A stretch of DNA of 8,399 bases, from assembly GCA_017616955.1 (NCBI GenBank), contig JAFZXD010000212.1, positions 1 through 8,399 of the forward strand, written 5' to 3'. Positions 6,428-8,399 of the stretch are shown in pieces. The notes under the pieces were generated by a model that was not told where the DNA came from, ran no database searches, and saw only the letters and a program-made list of their open reading frames with translations. The stretch is from Eubacterium sp. (lineage in GTDB: Bacteria > Bacillota > Clostridia > Lachnospirales > Lachnospiraceae). The translations under genes were made by a program, and so were the position numbers. The first letter of the stretch is position 1, and each line of letters starts with the position of its first letter.

Positions 6428-7321
6428 TTATTCATAGAGCAAAGTACGCAGAACACCCGGGACTTCCTGATTCCTCTTACCGGCCCCTAGTCCGGTTTTT
6501 ATTATCCTCATACTTCCCGGAAGTTTTGTGTCTGTCATAACCGCTGCGGCAAATGCTGCACCGGTCGGAGTCACGTATTCTCCTTGTCTTCCGGATATTA
6601 TGATAGGCACTCCCGTCTGTTCTGCGATTTTTAATACAGCCGGTACAGGTATCGGGAGTATCCCATGCTGACATCTTACAGTTCCTGTTCCGTCAACCAT
6701 ACCTGTTACGATAACATCGTGAATCTCATATTTCTTAACTATATTATCAAAGCACACTGCTGCCGAGATTATATCAACTATAGAATCTATAGAACCAACC
6801 TCATGAAAATGTACTTCGTCGATAGCTTTTCCATGCACAGCCGCTTCCGCATTGGCAACTATTGTAAATACCTTTATAGCCAAAGCTCTGGCATCTTCAG
6901 TCATATCCGCTGCATTTATGATTTCAACAACATCTTTAAGAGACCTGTGAACATGCAAATAACCATGCCCCTCATGGTGTGGGTCATGGTTATGATGATC
7001 GGTATGTTCATGACTATGTTCGTGTTGATGATCGTGATTATGATCATGATGACTGTGGTCATGACTATGATGCTCATGTCCATATAGGTATTCCATATCA
7101 TGGTCATGATTATCCGTCTCCAGAATAACATCAAAATCCTTGACTATTATTCCGGATTTTTCTACATCGGATATCTTTATATCAAACCCCGAAACTTTCT
7201 CTTTCAAACTGTCTATAGTTCTCTGAAGAACTTCGACATCTGCCCCCAGATCTATAAGCGATGCAACTGTCATATCACCGCTAATCCCTGTGCTACACTC
7301 AAGATATAGTTTTCTTTCCAT
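6428..7321 (-). CDS. larC: LarC1-type N-terminal half of the nickel insertase for the nickel-pincer cofactor
   Basis: LarC inserts nickel into the sulfur-bearing pincer precursor in a CTP-dependent cyclometallation, the last step of cofactor synthesis. The 297-residue product shows the family opening LYLECSTGISGDMTVASLIDLG (split: LYLECSTGISGDM 5-17, TVASLIDLG 18-26), a His-rich insert at 72-125 with 24 histidines, DEVHFHEVGSIDSIVDI (168-184) and YVTPTGAAFAAA (249-260). It ends at GKRNQEVPGVLRTLLYE, the usual boundary with the C-terminal domain (LarC2), which contains the CTP site. No LarC2 follows in any frame. In Lactobacillus plantarum LarC1 and LarC2 are joined by a ribosomal frameshift; here the 210 bp before larB are too short and not homologous. 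The ATG follows GGGGG by 4 nt and lies 34 bp after the response regulator stop, so the two are probably cotranscribed. Confidence 0.9.
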   Translation of the reverse strand: MERKLYLECSTGISGDMTVASLIDLGADVEVLQRTIDSLKEKVSGFDIKISDVEKSGIIVKDFDVILETDNHDHDMEYLYGHEHHSHDHSHHDHNHDHQHEHSHEHTDHHNHDPHHEGHGYLHVHRSLKDVVEIINAADMTEDARALAIKVFTIVANAEAAVHGKAIDEVHFHEVGSIDSIVDIISAAVCFDNIVKKYEIHDVIVTGMVDGTGTVRCQHGILPIPVPAVLKIAEQTGVPIIISGRQGEYVTPTGAAFAAAVMTDTKLPGSMRIIKTGLGAGKRNQEVPGVLRTLLYE

Positions 7322-7355
7322 ATTACCCCCAAATGACTAGTATAGTGTTTCTTAA

Positions 7356-8084
7356 TTAACTCTTTATAACGTAACCTACTCCTCTTACTGTTTGAATCAT
7401 TTTAATATTATATACATCATCTATTTTAGATCTCAGATATCTTACATATACATCGATGACATTTGTCTCTCCGATATATTCATAACCGCATACTTTTTCA
7501 AGAAGTGTATCTCTTGAAAGAACGATATCCATATTCTCCAGAAGCGTCTGAAGCATTACGAATTCTCGATTCGTCAGCTCTATCTCTTCATTATCATAAG
7601 TAACTCTGTGTCTAGGTATATCCAGAACAAGCTTGTTCCAAACATAACGTTCACCTCTGACAGTTCCAACGTTCTGACCGGATTCTGTATCCGAAGAACT
7701 TCCATTGGCATTTCCCGAATTCATATGAACCTTTAAAGCAACTCTTATACGAGCCAGAAGCTCTTCTATGGCAAATGGCTTCGTTATATAATCCACTGCT
7801 CCGGCATCCAGACCCGCTACCTTATCCATAACCGCATCTCTCGCAGTAAGCAAAATGACTGGAGTAGGCTTCTCTTTATTGAGACGCCTTAGTACCTCCA
7901 GTCCATTTAGCCCCGGAAGCATTATATCCAGAAGTATCAGTGTGTAATCATTGGCCAGCGCCATATCCAGCGCATCACGTCCGTTCGATGCCTTTTCAAC
8001 CGTATAGCCTTCGTGCTTTAGTTCAAGCTCCACGAACCTGGCCAGTTTTTCCTCATCTTCTACTATCAGGATTTTTGCTTCCAT
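7356..8084 (-). CDS. OmpR/PhoB-family response regulator transcription factor
   Basis: The 242-residue product has a receiver domain (about 1-118) with acidic pair Asp10/Glu11, phosphoacceptor Asp53 (LILLDIMLPGLNG), Thr80 and Lys102 (YITKPF), all intact. The common GADDYITKPF motif reads GAVDYITKPF here. A polar Ser/Asn/Gly-rich linker (121-143) leads to a winged-helix DNA-binding domain (about 145-242: LTNREFVMLQTLLEN, VIDVYVRYLRSKID, IQTVRGVGYVI). It should bind DNA as a dimer after phosphorylation. No histidine kinase is adjacent: larC follows 34 bp downstream and a DUF4342 gene precedes by 28 bp. The ATG follows GAGGT by 9 nt. Its target genes cannot be told from the sequence. Confidence 0.95.
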   Translation of the reverse strand: MEAKILIVEDEEKLARFVELELKHEGYTVEKASNGRDALDMALANDYTLILLDIMLPGLNGLEVLRRLNKEKPTPVILLTARDAVMDKVAGLDAGAVDYITKPFAIEELLARIRVALKVHMNSGNANGSSSDTESGQNVGTVRGERYVWNKLVLDIPRHRVTYDNEEIELTNREFVMLQTLLENMDIVLSRDTLLEKVCGYEYIGETNVIDVYVRYLRSKIDDVYNIKMIQTVRGVGYVIKS

Positions 8085-8112
8085 ATTTTGTTTACCTCAA
8101 TTAGTTTATTTT

Positions 8113-8399
8113 TTAAAGCTTATCAAACTCTTCCTTTACATGAGCTGTAAAGTCTGATGCCTGTTCCATAACTTTGTTAACTTCGTCGTTCTTATCTTCT
8201 CCCTCGATTCTGTATCTGCAATCACAGAAGAGTGAAATGATAATTATTATCAGGAGAATCTCCCAGAAGCAGATAAGTGCAAGTAATCCTATCCAAAGTG
8301 GAACCTTGATAACTGTATCACCCTTGTGTGTTACAAGAATATAGTTATCAGATACATACTTAAGACCTCTCTTTACTCCTCTTCCTACTTTCTTAAAGA
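8113..8399 (-). CDS. DUF4342 membrane protein (5' end beyond window)
   Basis: The last 94 residues are visible and the start lies outside. A basic stretch (FKKVGRGVKRGLKY) is followed by a beta-like segment, YILVTHKGDTVIKVPLW, and one strong hydrophobic helix of about 22 residues (GLLALICFWEILLIIIIISLF, split as GLLALICFWE and ILLIIIIISLF), then CDCRYRIEGEDK and an acidic helical tail ending EEFDKL. The pattern of a short 'VTHKGD..IKVP' motif before a single membrane helix fits DUF4342, whose members often carry an N-terminal UBA-like helical domain; that part would be upstream. The function is unknown. The stop lies 28 bp before the response regulator start, suggesting an operon and perhaps an envelope-related signalling unit. 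Confidence 0.75.
   Translation of the reverse strand, partial: FKKVGRGVKRGLKYVSDNYILVTHKGDTVIKVPLWIGLLALICFWEILLIIIIISLFCDCRYRIEGEDKNDEVNKVMEQASDFTAHVKEEFDKL

Noticed and set aside
6311..6438. Minus-strand frame overlapping the larC stop (starts ATGAATAAAATTGAACAT), a possible LarC2 remnant by frameshift
   Set aside because: It encodes about 40 residues with no resemblance to LarC2, and its codons are typical of random AT-rich DNA.
6419..6541. Short plus-strand frame starting at ATG 6419 behind the consensus promoter
   Set aside because: About 40 codons antisense to larC with no ribosome binding site. The preceding sequence AGAACGAAAA is not a Shine-Dalgarno element.
6665..7087. Plus-strand open frame of 140 codons opposite larC
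   Set aside because: It is the antisense shadow of larC. Its Met/Ile/Val-rich end is just the complement of the His-rich repeat, and it has no ribosome binding site.

Overview
This window looks like a chromosomal segment of an AT-rich, anaerobic Gram-positive bacterium of the Clostridia, most likely a Lachnospiraceae member (Butyrivibrio or relatives). The grounds are base composition, strong GGAGG-type ribosome binding sites, a large clostridial multidomain surface protein, a DUF4342 protein, and a LacI-type-sensor/GGDEF fusion. The taxonomic call is inference, not a database result. Every gene I can support lies on the minus strand, so the window reads biologically from right to left.

Layout in transcription order: (1) the 3' part of a small membrane protein gene with a DUF4342 domain (8113-8399, cut by the window edge); (2) an OmpR/PhoB-type response regulator (7356-8084) with no histidine kinase in view; (3) larC (6428-7321), encoding only the N-terminal LarC1 half of the nickel insertase, with a 24-histidine stretch; (4) a 210-bp intergenic region holding a good minus-strand promoter for larB, an exact-consensus promoter on the opposite strand, and an 8-bp inverted repeat over that second promoter's start; (5) larB (5517-6209); (6) a 78-residue protein of unknown function (5278-5514), 2 bp from larB; (7) a diguanylate cyclase with a LacI-family sugar-sensor-like domain and no HTH (3417-5237); (8) a 125-bp gap with a strong minus-strand promoter and two 14-bp direct repeats 20 bp apart; (9) a very large secreted surface protein, TTG start at 3275, whose 1,091 visible codons run off the left edge.

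How the genes may work together: LarB and LarC belong to the biosynthesis of the nickel-pincer nucleotide cofactor of lactate racemase (LarA) and related 2-hydroxyacid racemases and epimerases. LarE and LarA are not in the window. larB, the small gene and the diguanylate cyclase are spaced like one operon. The surface-protein gene has its own promoter. A c-di-GMP synthase next to a large secreted, probably adhesive protein suggests a sensing-to-surface theme, but the link is inferred from position only.

The points most worth a second look are: the surface protein, which reads as a vWA-like fold split by an inserted six-cysteine, jelly-roll-like domain; the promoter with paired direct repeats in front of it; the 14-bp hairpin early in its coding region; LarC ending exactly where LarC2 should begin; and the orphan consensus promoter aimed at the 3' end of larC. 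I found no tRNA, rRNA, CRISPR array, insertion sequence, recognised riboswitch or convincing intrinsic terminator. No stretch over 300 bp lacks a gene.
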